From assembly GCF_000340215.1 (NCBI RefSeq), contig NW_006921537.1, positions 4,927,524-4,991,523 on the forward strand: 64,000 nt of DNA, written 5' to 3'. The notes below the pieces were generated by a model that saw only the letters and a program-made list of their open reading frames with translations, was not told where the DNA came from and did not search any database. The position numbers were made by a program, and so were the translations under genes. This stretch comes from Pseudocercospora fijiensis CIRAD86 (Eukaryota > Ascomycota > Dothideomycetes > Mycosphaerellales > Mycosphaerellaceae). Positions 23,330 through 35,479 of this stretch are shown in pieces; within the stretch, counting starts at the first letter, position 1, and every line of letters starts with the position of its first letter.

Positions 23330-26100
23330 ACTCTAAGCCTATATACGTTTCCGCTTCTCGACCTAGTATCGCCTTCTACCTCTACCCTCCTTCTCTTCGT
23401 TATCGCTAATTAGGGTTTCGCTTAGACTAAATTTCGCATTCTCTTTACGCTCCTAGGTTTCTTCGATCTTAAGGTTTTCTAATTCCTCGATTAACTCCTT
23501 TAGTATAATCTTTAGTAACCTACCTTAGCGATTCTAGTAGAGGAGATAGTATCGGAATACTATAATAGATTCGAAGGTAGTAGGCGAGTATATTCGATTA
23601 AAGCGGCCCTAGTAACGAGCGATACTAAAAGACCTCTTATAGCCTATACCTACGCTCGGGATAGCGCTCGGGATAGCGAGGACGTCCCGAGCGACCGACG
23701 CTATCGTTAGAAACTTAGGCTCTAACCGCTACTATATAGCGAGAATATCGTCTCCGAATTCGTCTAGAAGACTAGTAAGATCTAGAGATTATTAGCCCTC
23801 TTTCCGAGCCTACGGGTTTATACTTACTCGCGCGCCGATAGAGATCGAACTCTTCTTTATTTACTTTAGTAGTTACTTCCTCTTCTGCCTCTACTTCCTA
23901 CCTACGAAACAGGTATAATATCGGAGCCTTCTAAACCTTCTTTTTCTTTATAGGAGCTGTATTTAGACTAGCTTCTTTCCGATACTCGTAGAATATCTTT
24001 TCTAGAATAGTCTAGTAATGCTTCGGCTATACCTCGTCCGCCTTCTATTCCGGCCTCTACTAGTATATATCCTTTTCTACCGGGTTAAGCAAGTACGTAA
24101 CGCTATAGATATCCCCGAACGACTTAAAGGTAGCACTATAATATTTATATAACTTAGTATAGGAGGTGTCTATAGCTTTCGTTATAGCTACTTTCTAGGG
24201 AACGCTCTTCTTAGCTAGCTTAGCTACGGTTTCCTCGAGCTCGTTAAAGAGCTAGTTATAGTACGTAAAGACAAGGTAGATCGTCGGTCTTCGGGTTCTT
24301 CTAATCGTAGTAGTAACCTTCGCGTAATGCTTACTAATATTAACGAGATACTCTACTTAGCGCTATTCGGCGGCGGTAAGGCCGAGCTACTTAATACCCT
24401 CGGAACTCTAATAGATCTCGAGAGCAGTACGTAAAGTATATCCCCTCGTAACTATATAGAAAGTCGAATCGAACCGGGTTTTAACGTCTTAGGTAAAATA
24501 GAGTAGGCGCTAAGGAGGCCGCTTTTGCTATCGCTTATTCTATACGATATTCTAGGTATCGGTTTTAGGGCGCTCGATTAGGTTCTTTTAAATAGCCTCG
24601 AATCGGTTATATCTCTATAAGCTCGAGTTCGTATATATTACTAGACGACGAAGCTAGAGAAAAAGAGTTAGAACTATACTAGGTTGCCGGCTATAGGTAC
24701 CGGCTACGGACAAAAGTTATACCTTATATAAAACGAGAGCGAGGCTCTCTACCTTATCCCGTCTTATTACTATAATAAGTTTCTCGACTTTCGACTTTGC
24801 TTTATCCTTATCTAGGATCTTCTATTAGTCGTCGTTTAATAGTGCAATTTTAAGCGTCTTAAAGAGGGCTCGGATCGCGATTTAAACTATATAAGCGAGG
24901 TAGGGAAACTTCTATAGGGATATAACTAGCAACGACGTCGGCTCCGATTTAATAGGGCTAGGGCTATTAATAGGCTCCTCTTTATCGTTATTATCGTGCA
25001 TATTGTCGTACGTATCCGGAATCGTAGCGAGCTTAACATTCGGAAGATTAAGCTAGATTATAGACCTTATAATCTCCTCTACGTACTCGACCCTATCGAT
25101 ATAATTAGTAATTTCAAAGATATATACGAGTGAATTGTATATATAACGCCTTATATAATGTTCGATTATTACTAGCGTTATCCGTAGTAATCGAGATTAG
25201 TTTCGTTATTACGCTAACCCTATCTATTACTGTATAGACAAGCTTCGCTATATCCTTACTAGTATAGGAACCTAGAATTTTAGGGAATCCGATTATAAGT
25301 TCCTAGAGTTTCTAATCCGAATTAATAAAGTATAGTATAATCGAGAGGAAGGAGGCTCTTATAGTCCGGCTTAACTAGCTATCGATAGTAATAGCTACTC
25401 GGCGAGTATTACGGAGGATCTCCCGAATATCGTCTAACGTAGCCTCTTTATTCTTTTCGAATATAATACGCTAGGTTATCGCGCCGAGAAATAGGGGAGG
25501 GTAGTTTATAAGATATAGGTATATCTTCTATATAGACTCCCTTTCGTAGAAGTCTTCCGGAAGACCGTTTATAGCTAGTATTTCGTTTGCTAGTTGCTTA
25601 AAGTCTTCGGAGGAGAAATCGGTAGCCTTTAATCCTAGAGCTTCCTTAAGCGTAGCCTATAATAATTAGCTAGACCTCTACGGTTGATTTAAGTAGCTAG
25701 AATCTATAGCCGGAATCTGTAGCCGGAATCTATAGCCGGCAGCTATAGCCGGCAGCTATAGCCGGCAGCTGTAGCCGGTAGCTATAGCCGGCATTTTAGA
25801 AGACGTACCTCTTTCTAGAACGCTGTATCTATATTAACTCTCCTCTCTCCTTAAGATTCCCGATACCGTTTAGAATAGAGATAGTTCGTAGGCGATAAGT
25901 TCCTATCCTCTAGTTTCGGGTATTTTAAGATTAAACCGTAGAAGTTGCAGATAATTATTAGTTAACCTTTAAGTCGAGAAGTCGTATAACGGTATAATAC
26001 CCCCTCTATAAAGAACTTCTAGAATGTGTCCGTTCGCTCCTTACTCCCCTATCGTATCGAGTACTTTCGGAGTTTATACTCCTTTAAACGTAAGTATAAA
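23330..26100 (-). pseudogene. hAT transposase, RIP-degenerate
   Basis: DDE-type cut-and-paste transposase. Near 25330-25430 the minus strand reads ITIDS then TAG then LSR, the family's first catalytic region (Asp, then Trp-Thr-Ser), with Trp mutated to a stop. It continues with FLSIILYFINSD and HTSKDIA-like residues, then the DNASNN box at 25165-25182. At 24150-24420 is the helical middle region (aligned on KLYKYY), and at about 23560-23720 the C-terminal hAT dimerisation region (FLTIASVARDVLAIPSA, KRSFSIAR). A basic, acidic-mixed tail runs to about 23330. The N-terminal BED finger could not be placed with certainty (25900-26100). Stops are TAG/TAA only. Confidence 0.8.
25690..25795. repeat. 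Tandem GCCGGC-centred repeat inside the hAT element
   Basis: Seven units of about 13 bp of the form TATAGCCGGCAGC. Single or paired units recur at about 23268-23290, 24687-24712, 27167-27195, 27720-27775, 28378-28400 and 28519-28545. Confidence 0.8.
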
Positions 26101-26559
26101 GGGAACTATATCTTATAAACCTATTAATTAAACTGCTCTATATACTCGGGTTTCTAAAGATACGCCTAGCTAGCCTTTTCGAAGATTTCCGGGTTAATAC
26201 TCGATATTCTTATATCTCCGAACAACCTTCTACTTAGACTCCGTAAAGGTAAGGACTAGGTAGTAGTACCCTATAATAAATTCCTACTACTAGGATTCGG
26301 AGAGGATAAATCTAGCCCTAATCGTCGTCTAGGACTCGATAGGCTCGAAGGTAAGTATACGACCTCCTCTCGACGTTGTCGCAATCTCGCTCGTATACTA
26401 GACTGTTTCGACTATCGTCTCGTTATTACCCTTCCTAGTATAGCGCCTAGTATATATACAATGTCGGTCGGTATATTTTGAGGTTTCGTACGGTAAGGTA
26501 AGGACTTAGGAGTAGTAGATGTATACTAGTAGCTATAGGGAAACACCCTTTCTTTTATA

Positions 26560-28080
26560 GTATCGTATCGTTAGGAATAGCTAGGTAGTAAATAGCTAGC
26601 TACCTTTTTTTTTGTTTCCTAGCTACCTAACTACTAGATTTTTTTTTCCTAGCTACCCTAGCTAGCCTAACTACTAGAATTTCTTTCCTAGCTACCCTAA
26701 CTACCTGAATTTTGCCTTCTATACGGCGGCTCTCTCCTACTAACGGAACCGAGCTACTATACCTAACGAATCTAAGCTCGTTTTTAGTCTTAATCTATCC
26801 TCTTTCGGTATAAGATACTCGATAAGCAAATGCTTAGGCCGAGTCTAACTACGAAACCTAAGACTAACTAATAGCTCTATTAACTAATCCTAATCCTCGA
26901 ACTCCTTCCGCTTCTTAGTAAAGACCTTAAAGAGCGCTCGAGCTTCTTCGGGTACCTACAGAGTAGTCGAGATAAAGCCGTATCGCTAAAATAGGTAATC
27001 CTTCGGAGGCTTATATAGAGATTTAGAGAATTCTAACGCCAACCTATCCTACTAGTAGCTCAGATTCCGGATACAAGCCCTCTCTGCCTTAGTAAAGATT
27101 TTATATAGTAGTAGTACTCTACCTTCGAGAAACGCTTTCTATTTAACTGTTAGTATCTGCCGGCTACGAACGCCGGCTATATATGCCGAGTATAGAATAA
27201 TTACCTATACCCCTTCCTCCTATAGTAATACTTCTACCGTCCCTAGATACCTAGCCCCGATCGTATTAATCGCAAGCTACTTTGCCTTTATAGACGCAAA
27301 GGCTTCGCTCTAATACTAATAAAGAAACTTCTACTCTATATCGAGGATATAAAGACGACTAGTCTCGATTCTAATCCTTGCTAGCTTTTCGTAGTAGCTT
27401 TAACTATAATTTTCTAGATTAATAGGACTTATACCTTAGCCCTTTACTAGTATCTCGTCTCTTTAACTATACTCGATCTACTCCTAGCGCTTATCGTCTA
27501 TAGCGTTAGGCCCTAAGACTATACCTATTACTAGATCGACGTATAGTATCTCCTCGCTTTTTTCAGTTCCTTTATTCGTAGTATTAAGCTCTGTCGCGGC
27601 ATCCTAAACTCTAGTATTATTGTTCTCGGCTATCTAAACATCTCCGTTACTATCGGTCGTATCGATAGAGATAGCGGCTATAGGTCTAAATGCTATTAGT
27701 TAACGTATTAAAGAAAAATATGCCGGCTATAGCTGCCGGCTACGGCTACTAGCTATAGCTACTAGCTACGGCCGCTAGCTAGATTGACTTACGCTACTAG
27801 AACTTTACGCTCGAAAACTAGCCGCAATTCTTTCCTCCTCTTAGCCTTCTCTTAGGTTGTCTTCTTATTCTAACCTTTACTTTTTTCTATAGGCGCTAGC
27901 TATCGATAGAATACCTTATTCCGCGCCTTTCTTCTCTTATCCTTAGCTCTTTTATCCTTATCTATCTTCTCCTTTCTCTCGCGGTCTCGTACGGAATTCT
28001 TCTTCGTAGAGTACTCCTTTTTAGTCTTACGCTTTTTAGTTAGACGCTTAGGCAAAACAAACTCGCGGTCTTTAGTTCTA
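26560..28080 (-). pseudogene. Second degenerate ORF of the hAT element, function unknown
   Basis: Read leftward from about 28080 the frame starts with a very basic stretch (KRLTKKRKTKKEYSTKK then RDRERKEK), and goes on through an acidic middle into aligned coding at 27061-26881 (ALEFSKSLYKPP; YGFISTT; KVFTKKRKEFED), with only TAG/TAA interruptions. It is on the same strand as, and upstream of, the transposase. No domain recognised. It may be an accessory protein of the element, a 5' exon of the transposase, or a host gene fragment picked up by the element. Confidence 0.5.
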
Positions 28081-28252
28081 TCTTCTATTTAGCGCGCAGC
28101 GCGCTTCTCTCTTACTATTATAAGGGAAAGGGGCGGGGGCGTAGCGTATAGTAGTTATTATCGGTATAGGTATAGAGGAAGAAGTTAAAAGTATAAGAAT
28201 ATCGCGAAGCCCTAATTGTTGCCGCCTACGTAACGTTATATAAGTAAGCTTT
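28081..28252. other. No gene seen
   Basis: RIPed DNA between the second hAT ORF and the minisatellite; contains GGGGCGGGGGCG near 28130. Nothing identifiable. Confidence 0.4.
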
Positions 28253-28571
28253 TGCAACTACGGCAACTACGCCCTAGCAATAGCAACTACGCCCTAGTAA
28301 CGGCAACTACGCCCTAGCAACGGCAACTACGCCCTAGCAACGGTAATAAAGCGTAGTAAATACAACCTAGTAACTATTATAGCCGGCAATCGTAGCCGGT
28401 AGTCGAATAAGAGTATCCTTATAGCAAAACTACGCCCTAGTAACGGCAACTACGCCCTAGCAACGGTAACTACGCCCTAGCAACGGTAAAAGAGCGTAGT
28501 AAATGTAATAGAGTTACTATTATAGCCGGTAATCGTAGCCGGCAGTCGAATAAGAGTGTCCTTATAGTAAA
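28253..28571. repeat. Two-level minisatellite at the hAT end
   Basis: 20-bp units of the type GCAACTACGCCCTAGCAACG run at 28260-28345 and 28433-28490. Each run is followed by the same ~90-bp block (28338-28430 and 28480-28571) carrying two GCCGGC/GCCGGT motifs and TCGAATAAGAGT. So the small unit is nested within a larger ~140-bp duplication. Confidence 0.85.
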
Positions 28572-28700
28572 ACTAATATAGTCTCTAGTTTAAACTAGGA
28601 ATCTATATAGTTCGAAAAAACCAAACCGGAACTAGGGAGCTAGTTCGCCGCTAAGAAACCAAACTATATACGTTTAGTAGTTCGGAAACCGAACCACTAC
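28572..28700. repeat. Terminal region of the hAT element with short inverted repeats
   Basis: Contains the near-palindrome GTTCGGAAACCGAAC at 28680-28694 and related ATAGTTCG...CCAAACC blocks at 28606-28672. On the minus strand it opens with TAGTGGTTCGG. Confidence 0.6.
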
Positions 28701-29100
28701 GGGGTCTAGTTATTAAGGGAGTTAAAATAGTTATCCTAGGTACGTTTTAGGTCTCTATTAATATATTATATAGTATAGACGACTAACGAGTAATCGTCTA
28801 AAAGAGCCCTTAGTGCGTTTCGCTAGTTAAGCTTATAGTTACGAATGTAGTCGTTATATTGCTTTCGACTAGAGCTATTAAATACGGTATAGTCCTTAAG
28901 CTTAGCATCCTTCTTTTAAATAGTTAGTAAGGAAGGCCCTACTACTAGTCTAGTATTAGTTATTAGGGACTCCTATAGGCGGCGAATCTCGAGGAGATTA
29001 TCCTTTAGCTATTATTCTTAGCGTAGAGTAGTAAGCCTATTCTAGGTAGCTTCTTAAAGTCTCGCTACTAGCTAAGGGCTAAAAGCTAGTCGGTCGTATC
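28701..29100 (-). pseudogene. gag: Gag of copy E, internal fragment
   Basis: Matches the capsid-coding part of copies B and D (for example AAAATAGTTATCCTAGGT near 28723). It is followed at 29096-29100 by GTATC, which resumes at 44687. Heavily RIPed. The part downstream in gag, knuckle included, is absent. Confidence 0.85.
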
Positions 29101-29110
29101 TATAAGAAGG

Positions 29111-29329
29111 TGTAAGGGAATACCCTTCTATACCGCCGAGACCCTTACTAGGCACCTATAAGGTATCCTAGAGGTGCCTCGCCGGTAACCCCGAGTTACC
29201 TAACTCTTAGTACTATAGGATAAGGCGCCTATTCCTATCTCGAGAATCGCTCGTTCCTTAGGTAATATCGTTAAATGCTAAGACTACTATTTACTCGTGT
29301 TAATACTCCCTATATACTACTTCCTTATA
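29111..29329 (+). repeat. 5' LTR of Gypsy-B (219 bp)
   Basis: Matches 37352-37570 with few differences, mostly C/T or G/A. Contains the motif pair AGGCACC...AGAGGTGCCTC. Confidence 0.93.
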
Positions 29330-29504
29330 GAATATCGCCTCCGAATCCTCCTTAGGAGTATAGCCGTACTAAGTACGACCTCTAAGTAGTAGTACCTACG
29401 TCGTCGGTACCTACTAGGCCCCTTCGAAGTGCCTCTAAGCTACCCGAAAGCACCTCTAACTAGCGTACCTACTCCTAACGTAGTACTACCTACTTATTAG
29501 TGCT
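29330..29504 (+). other. Gypsy-B 5' leader
   Basis: 175 bp between the LTR and the gag ATG. It holds at least five GGYRCC/GTACCT-type motifs between 29370 and 29470. The primer-binding site was not identified. Confidence 0.6.
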
Positions 29505-30960
29505 ATGCCTCCTAAAGGAAGCGGTAGGGCCGCCGGCGGAACCGGTGCATCGTTATCTAAGGGAAAAGGTCCTAATATTAACCCTCTAGTAGAAGAACAA
29601 ACATTCCCTACCGGATCTAGAGACTAACTTTAGGACGATAACGAAGAAAATAACGATGCTACTCCGGACGATACTATAAGTACCTTAAAGGGACCTCGCA
29701 GCTCCCGTATAAGTAGCCGTACGGAATCCGGTCCTAAAGAAGAGGATTGGGACCTAAACCCTTAGGCTAATACCTAGTAGACGGCAAAGAACAATATTAA
29801 TCGAGTTTCTCGACTTATTAATGCCCTCGATGCCTTACTACTAGAGGAATTAGAAGGCTAAGCCTTCGACGCTTACGTTTAGAAGCGTAAAACCCTTACA
29901 GATCTCCTTACCTCCTTTAAGAGCAAGATTGCTATTAAAAGGAAGAGGGCAGAGACCGTCGACGAGACCGCAAGTCCTACCGGCGCTTCGTAGGTACCTC
30001 TAGGGCCTCTAAGAGACCCCTTAATTAAGCTCTTTAAGAAAGATCCTCCCGAGCTTCCTACTATAAATAACTAAGCTTTTCTTAAGTAGGCCTAAGCATG
30101 CGAGGCCCGCTTCTTCTATATAAATTATACCGATCGAGACGGTACTAGACGCACTCTATAGGCGACTAGCAAGGTTAAACTAGTAGAGATTACTACTACC
30201 GTTAAACGGCGTATCTAATCGTATATAGATAACTATACTAAGTTTAGATAGTCCGAGTATAAAGAACTTATTAAAGACACTATTAGGCCTCCGGCTATAT
30301 AGCGAGCCGAGAATGCTATATCCTACTAGGGTACTATATACTACGCTAATTAACTAGTAATAAAGTTCTACGCCTATATAAAGAAGGTCGAAAGCTAAAT
30401 CGAGTATAGTTTTCCTAAAGATAGATCGTATAAAACTATACGCATCGACTTCTATTATACTAAGCTTCTAAAGGACATCTAAGTAGAGATTATCCGTATT
30501 AATAAGCTAATTTCGTTTTAGACCGTTAATAATCTCTTTAACGAGGTATACCGTATCGAAGACTCGGAGTCTATAAAGAAGAAAGATGCCGCTAAGAATA
30601 CTCGCAATTCCGGCGGGTCTTCTAAGCAAGCATCTAGTTCTAGAACCGATACCCCTCCTAGTACCTTATAGGTACCTCTAAGGGGCCCTAGGGATAGAGG
30701 TAGCGGTCGGGGTTAGTTTAGAAACCGTAGCCGAGGCTAAGCCTAGGGCGGATTAGCAAACCTAACCTCTAATTCCTCCGCCGGAGATAGCTAAGCCTCT
30801 ACCGGTTCGGAAAACACGAAGCCCTAGTCGCTTCCCTTTCCTTACTACGACTAGGGCCTAATACTAGAGGAAGAGAACGACGTATTATCGTCGACGTTAA
30901 GGTGCCTTATAAGGGCCTTACGCGTACCCTTAAGGCACTAATCGATTATAGTGCCTAAAT
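29505..30960 (+). pseudogene. gag: Gag of Gypsy-B
   Basis: The ATG at 29505-29507 survives. Residues read MPPKGSGRAAGG, then an acidic/Ser-rich N-terminus, a helical capsid-like middle (about 29780-30590), and a Gly/Arg/Ser-rich C-terminus (about 30650-30730). No CCHC knuckle was found; a basic Gly-Arg region may take its role. Several linkers contain Val-Pro-Leu or Gly-Pro-Leu encoded by the GGYRCC motif. Ends overlapping pol; pol is in the -1 phase relative to gag. Confidence 0.8.
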
Positions 30961-33900
30961 TAACCTTATCTCTTAGTATATAGCGAAAGTCCTAGACCTA
31001 GTGCCGCTAGATCTAGTCCCTCCGAAAGTTACTTTCCTTAATAACAATCGTATAACGATCTATAAGGCTTACTCCCTCTCTCCGATAGTAAAGGACAAGA
31101 CGGGTACTAAGCGTACTGTCCCTTAAACCTTTTAGGCTAGGACCTTTACTAGATACGATATAGTTTTAGGATAGGACTAGCTCGCCGATGCTAATCCTCT
31201 TATCTCTTTCCGAAAGGGAACCTTTATCTAGAACCCGATTACCGGAGACCTAGAGGACTACTTTAAGGCGCCTAATAAGCCCCTCGGAGACTCCTACGAG
31301 GTCCTTACGAATAATCCTATCCGTCGCATTCTTATAGCAATCGTTAACGGATCGACTGCCTTCTAGCTTAAAGATAGCCGGTATATTGTTAGACCCGAAA
31401 CCACTAACGAAGAACTACTAGGTAATAATCCTAACGTCGCTAGTGCCTCGGAGGTACCTCTAGACTACCTCTATACCCCGGTAGTAGAGGCTCTTACAAC
31501 CCTCTCCGCCTAAGGAGGAGGTAACCGCGATCCTACTACTATCGATTGCAGTTAATAAGATCGTTAGTAGATTAGGGCACTTATTACTTATTCTAGGTTT
31601 AAAACCCTTTGCGACTCTTACCCTAAATTAGCTTCGCTTCCCGGCTCTATCTATTAGTATACTATTATCGCTACTACCGAAGTTTATTAAGAAGTACCCG
31701 AAGCATTTAAAGACTACGTTAATGTCTTTAATACCGACCTTGCTAGTATTATTCCTTAGCATTCTTAGTACGACTATGCTATTAAACTAGAAGCAGGTAA
31801 AGTTCCTCTATAACTTCCTATTTACAACCTCTCGTAGGACGAATTAAAGACACTCCGCGAATATATCGATTAGGCTCTAGCTAAAGGCTAGATCCGGCCT
31901 AGCAAGTCCCTATATAGTGTACCTATCCTCTTTGTTCCTAAGAAGGATAGTAGTATTCGTCTATATATCGACTATCGTAGCCTTAATAAGATTACTATTA
32001 AGGACCGCTATCCGTTACTACTTATTAGTAAGCTTCTCGATCGGCTTAGTAAGGCTAAGATCTTCTCTAAATTGGACCTTAAAGATGCCTATTATCGTCT
32101 TCGTATTCGCGAAGGAGATAAATAGAAGACGGCTTTTAAGACTCGTTATAGACTATTCGAGTATCTCGTTATACCGTTTAGCCTAGCTAATGCCCCTACT
32201 ACTTTCTAATTATACATCAATTAAGCCCTTATAGGACTAGTTAATCGCATTTGCGTAGTCTACTTAGACGACATCTTAATCTATTCTAAGAACCCTAAAG
32301 AGCATAATAAGCATGTCCGGATAGTCCTTAAAAGACTACGTTAATAGAAGCTATATACTAAGCCTTCTAAGTGCGAATTCTATACTAAGCATATAGAATT
32401 CTTAGGGTTTATTATTACTCCGGAGGGTGTCGTTATAGATAAAAAGCGGGTAAAGGCTATCTAAGATTAGCCTATACCTTATAGTTATAGAGACGTTTAA
32501 GTCTTCTTAGGTTTCGCTAACTTCTATCGACGTTTTATATAGGGATATTTACGTATCGCCCGCCTATTAAATAAGTTATTAGCTAGCGGGAAGTTAGAAG
32601 AGAAAGGGAAGGGAAAGAAGAAGGTTATTAGAGGGCTATAGCAATAGATAGAAGATGCCGAAGAATCGTTTCGTGCTCTAAAGTAGGCCTTCTAAGAAGC
32701 TCCTATCTTGCGATACTTCGACCCTACTTTACCGATTATAGTTATTACTAATGCCTTAGATACGGCCTATACTAGTATCCTCCTCTAACTAGGTGCCTCG
32801 GAGGCACCTTATTAGTGCTACTAGCACCCTATTGCCTACTACTCTAAGAGTTTTATAGGCGCGCAGATCCGTTATAGTATACTAGATAAAGAATTGATAG
32901 CGATTTCCGAATGCTTTAAAGTCTAGCGATACTATCTTAAAGGAGTAGCGTATCCGATTAGAGTTATAACGGACTATTATAACCTAAAGTACTTTATAAC
33001 GACTTAGGAGCTTAATAGCCGTTAAGCCTGTATTGCTAAACGCCTTACCGCTTATAACTTTACGATCGAGTATAAGAAGGGAATATCTAATCTATCGGAC
33101 GGTCTCTCCCGCCGTCCTAACTACTTCGATAGGTTTAAGAACAATACTAAACGTAGAGAGCTAAGGGACCTCTTGCCTAGCCTTAAGCGTTAGTTAGAAG
33201 TTACCCGGGACCCGCGGCCTACCGTAGAGGCACCTCGCGGGCCCCTCGCGACCGTATCGGTAGAATAGTCCTCTCCTACGGACTCGCCCGAGGGTAGTTA
33301 AATAGATTATTTAACGATAGTAAGCCTCTGCCTCTAAGAAGAGAACGAGGACTTAGATAACTACGCTTTCGACAATGTCGTCGGACTATACCTTACTAGA
33401 GCAGGACCGACGGCTAGTACTAAGAACCGCAACCTCTTAATACCTCGCTGTCTTATTACTACGGTAGTAGATAGTAAAACAGCGTACGCTATCGAGCTAC
33501 CGGCGTCCCTTATAGACCTTATTCGGGAAGCTTAGCAAAAGGACGCTTTTATAGAAGATATCCGAACTAGAGCTACGTAGGCGGCCGGAAGCGGTGCGGA
33601 TAAGGCACTAATAGAGCCTCTCCTAGGTACCTTAAAGGTACCTTAGCGCCCTCGGCTAGAAGGACACTAGGAATTTAATAATAACAACCTTCTTCGTTGC
33701 GACGGAAAAGTGTATATTCCTAGCTTTATACCTCTTAAGTAAGAGATCCTTCGACGGAATTACGATAATCCTATCGCCGGGTACTATAGTACTATACGAA
33801 CTTAATACATTATCGCCGCTAAGTACTATTAGCCTAGGATTACTAAAGAAGTATCCGAATACGTCTCCTAATACGATGTCTGTTAAAGAACGAAAACTAA

Positions 33901-35230
33901 ACACTATAAGCCTTATAGTCGGCTACGCCCGCTAGAGGTCCCTAAGGTGCCCTAGAGGTACCTCTCTATAGACTTTACTACTAGGTTGCCGCCTTCTATT
34001 AGATTTAGAGGTCGTATATATAATTCCGTCTTAGTTATTGTCGATCGATTTTCTAAAATAGCACGTTACTTCTCTATTATAAAGGACATTAACGCGGTTG
34101 CACTAGTAGAGCTTTTCTTTAATAAGGTCGTCTATAATACCGGAGCTTCTAACAAGTTAGTTTCTAATCGGGGATTAATCTTTACTAGTGCTTACTAGAG
34201 TGCTTTCTATTACTATCTCGCTATTAAACGCCGTCTTAGTACTGCTTTTTATCCTTAGACCGATAGTTAGACCGAGCGTATAAACTAGCAGCTTAAGAAC
34301 TATCTTCGTATCTACTATAATTAGGACTAAGACGATTAGGCTCGGTTGCTATATACTGCTACGTTTGCTTATAATAGCAAGCCGTATAATAGACTTAGTA
34401 GCAAATCTCTAATTAAGGTTGCCTTCGGTATTAAACCGAACCTTCCTAATAGTATTAAGATCGTATCGAGTAGGGAGTACCTACCTCTAGGGTACCTCGA
34501 TAGCACCTCGCTAGTGCCGCCGAGGACTAAGAAGCTCGCGGAAGAAGCGTACACGTTTCTATCCGATAGACTAAAAGACTTCGAAGAAGCTCGCTCCTCG
34601 CTCTAGTATACTTAGGAGCTATAATAACGCTACTACGATAGAGTAACGAAGGATAAGCACTTCGCTATCGGTAATTAAGTCCTATTATCGGCAAAGAATA
34701 TTCGTACGAAGCGTCCTTACCGTAAGCTCGACAATAAATATCTTAGACCTTTTACTATTATAGAGCGCTTCGGAAGCTAGGCTTATAAGCTTAACCTGCC
34801 TCTGTCGATAAAGCGCTTGCACCTAGTATTCTATATATCGCTACTAGAAGGATACAACGCTCGTAAAGGCTACTAGCTACCCCCTATCGACGATATTAAG
34901 GAGGATAGATCGGAGGAAGAATATAAGGTCGAGGAGATCGTCGCTTATAAAGGAAGAGGAAAGAATAACAAGTTCAAAGTTAGATAGAAGGGGTATTTAC
35001 CCGAATAGGACGATTAGATAACGGAAGAGTAGTTAGCTTATTCTCTAAATCTACTCCTAGAGTATAAGGAGAAGATTAAAAACGCCGCCGGTACCTAAAG
35101 TACTATAGAGGTACCTCGGAGGCCCTCTAAGAGGGCTCGTAAGACCCTACTAACGACTAAAGTATCTTCTTCTCGTCGGCCTAGTCTCCGACTAAGGGCA
35201 AATTAAGATAGTACTAGTAGATAAACTTTA
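30860..35230 (+). pseudogene. pol: Pol of Gypsy-B (protease-RT-RNaseH-integrase-chromodomain)
   Basis: Protease about 30900-31180, with LIDYSA where an active-site Asp-Ser/Thr-Gly-Ala would be expected. RT from about 31810 with VPILFVPKKDSS (31919 on) and an intact YLDD at 32261-32272. RNase H about 32690-33120. Integrase about 33690-34620, with the zinc region showing Cys-to-Tyr changes, IDFTTR near 33967, SNRG near 34166 (Asp to Asn) and TER near 34270. Chromodomain about 34925-35065 (EEIVAYKGRGKNNKFKVR, then KGYLPE with Trp codons turned to TAG). The exact stop is unclear because real and RIP stops cannot be told apart. Confidence 0.9.
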
Positions 35231-35479
35231 TAGAAGTTATTAATATTACCGGGCGACTATTATTAATTTCCTAGCTGTCTAAAGTATCCTCTTCTTATTT
35301 AGGATAATAGTATTAAAAGTATGCCCGTTCGTAGAACCTTCCTATCTCTACCTATACGCTAAGCGTACTTAAGGTATTCTCGAGTCGCGTACATTCTCGC
35401 TCGAAAATTTATAAAAACAATACTCTATACCCTACCCGCTTAACCTAAGCCCCTCGTAGGTACCTCCGATACCTCTCGA

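Larger units (their letters stand above)
22984..28699 (-). mobile_element. hAT superfamily DNA transposon (RIPed); left end not found
   Basis: Contains a hAT transposase remnant (23330-26100) and a second long ORF remnant (26560-28080), both minus. The right end reads TAGTGGTTCGG on the minus strand (28689-28699), like hAT termini (CAGTGGTTCGG with CA mutated to TA), and abuts Gypsy-A gag DNA at 28701. No matching inverted terminus was found near 22984-23300, so the left border is approximate and may be deleted. Confidence 0.7.

Noticed and set aside
28253..28571. CRISPR-like array
   Set aside because: The repeats are contiguous 20-bp units without unique spacers and lie in a eukaryotic transposon: a minisatellite.
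31917..32186. 89-codon ORF over the Gypsy-B reverse transcriptase
   Set aside because: Wrong phase: the RT motifs VPILFVPKKDSS and YLDD are in the neighbouring frame that starts at 31916.
33656..33904. 82-codon minus-strand ORF in Gypsy-B
   Set aside because: Antisense shadow of the integrase zinc-binding region, which reads correctly on the plus strand.
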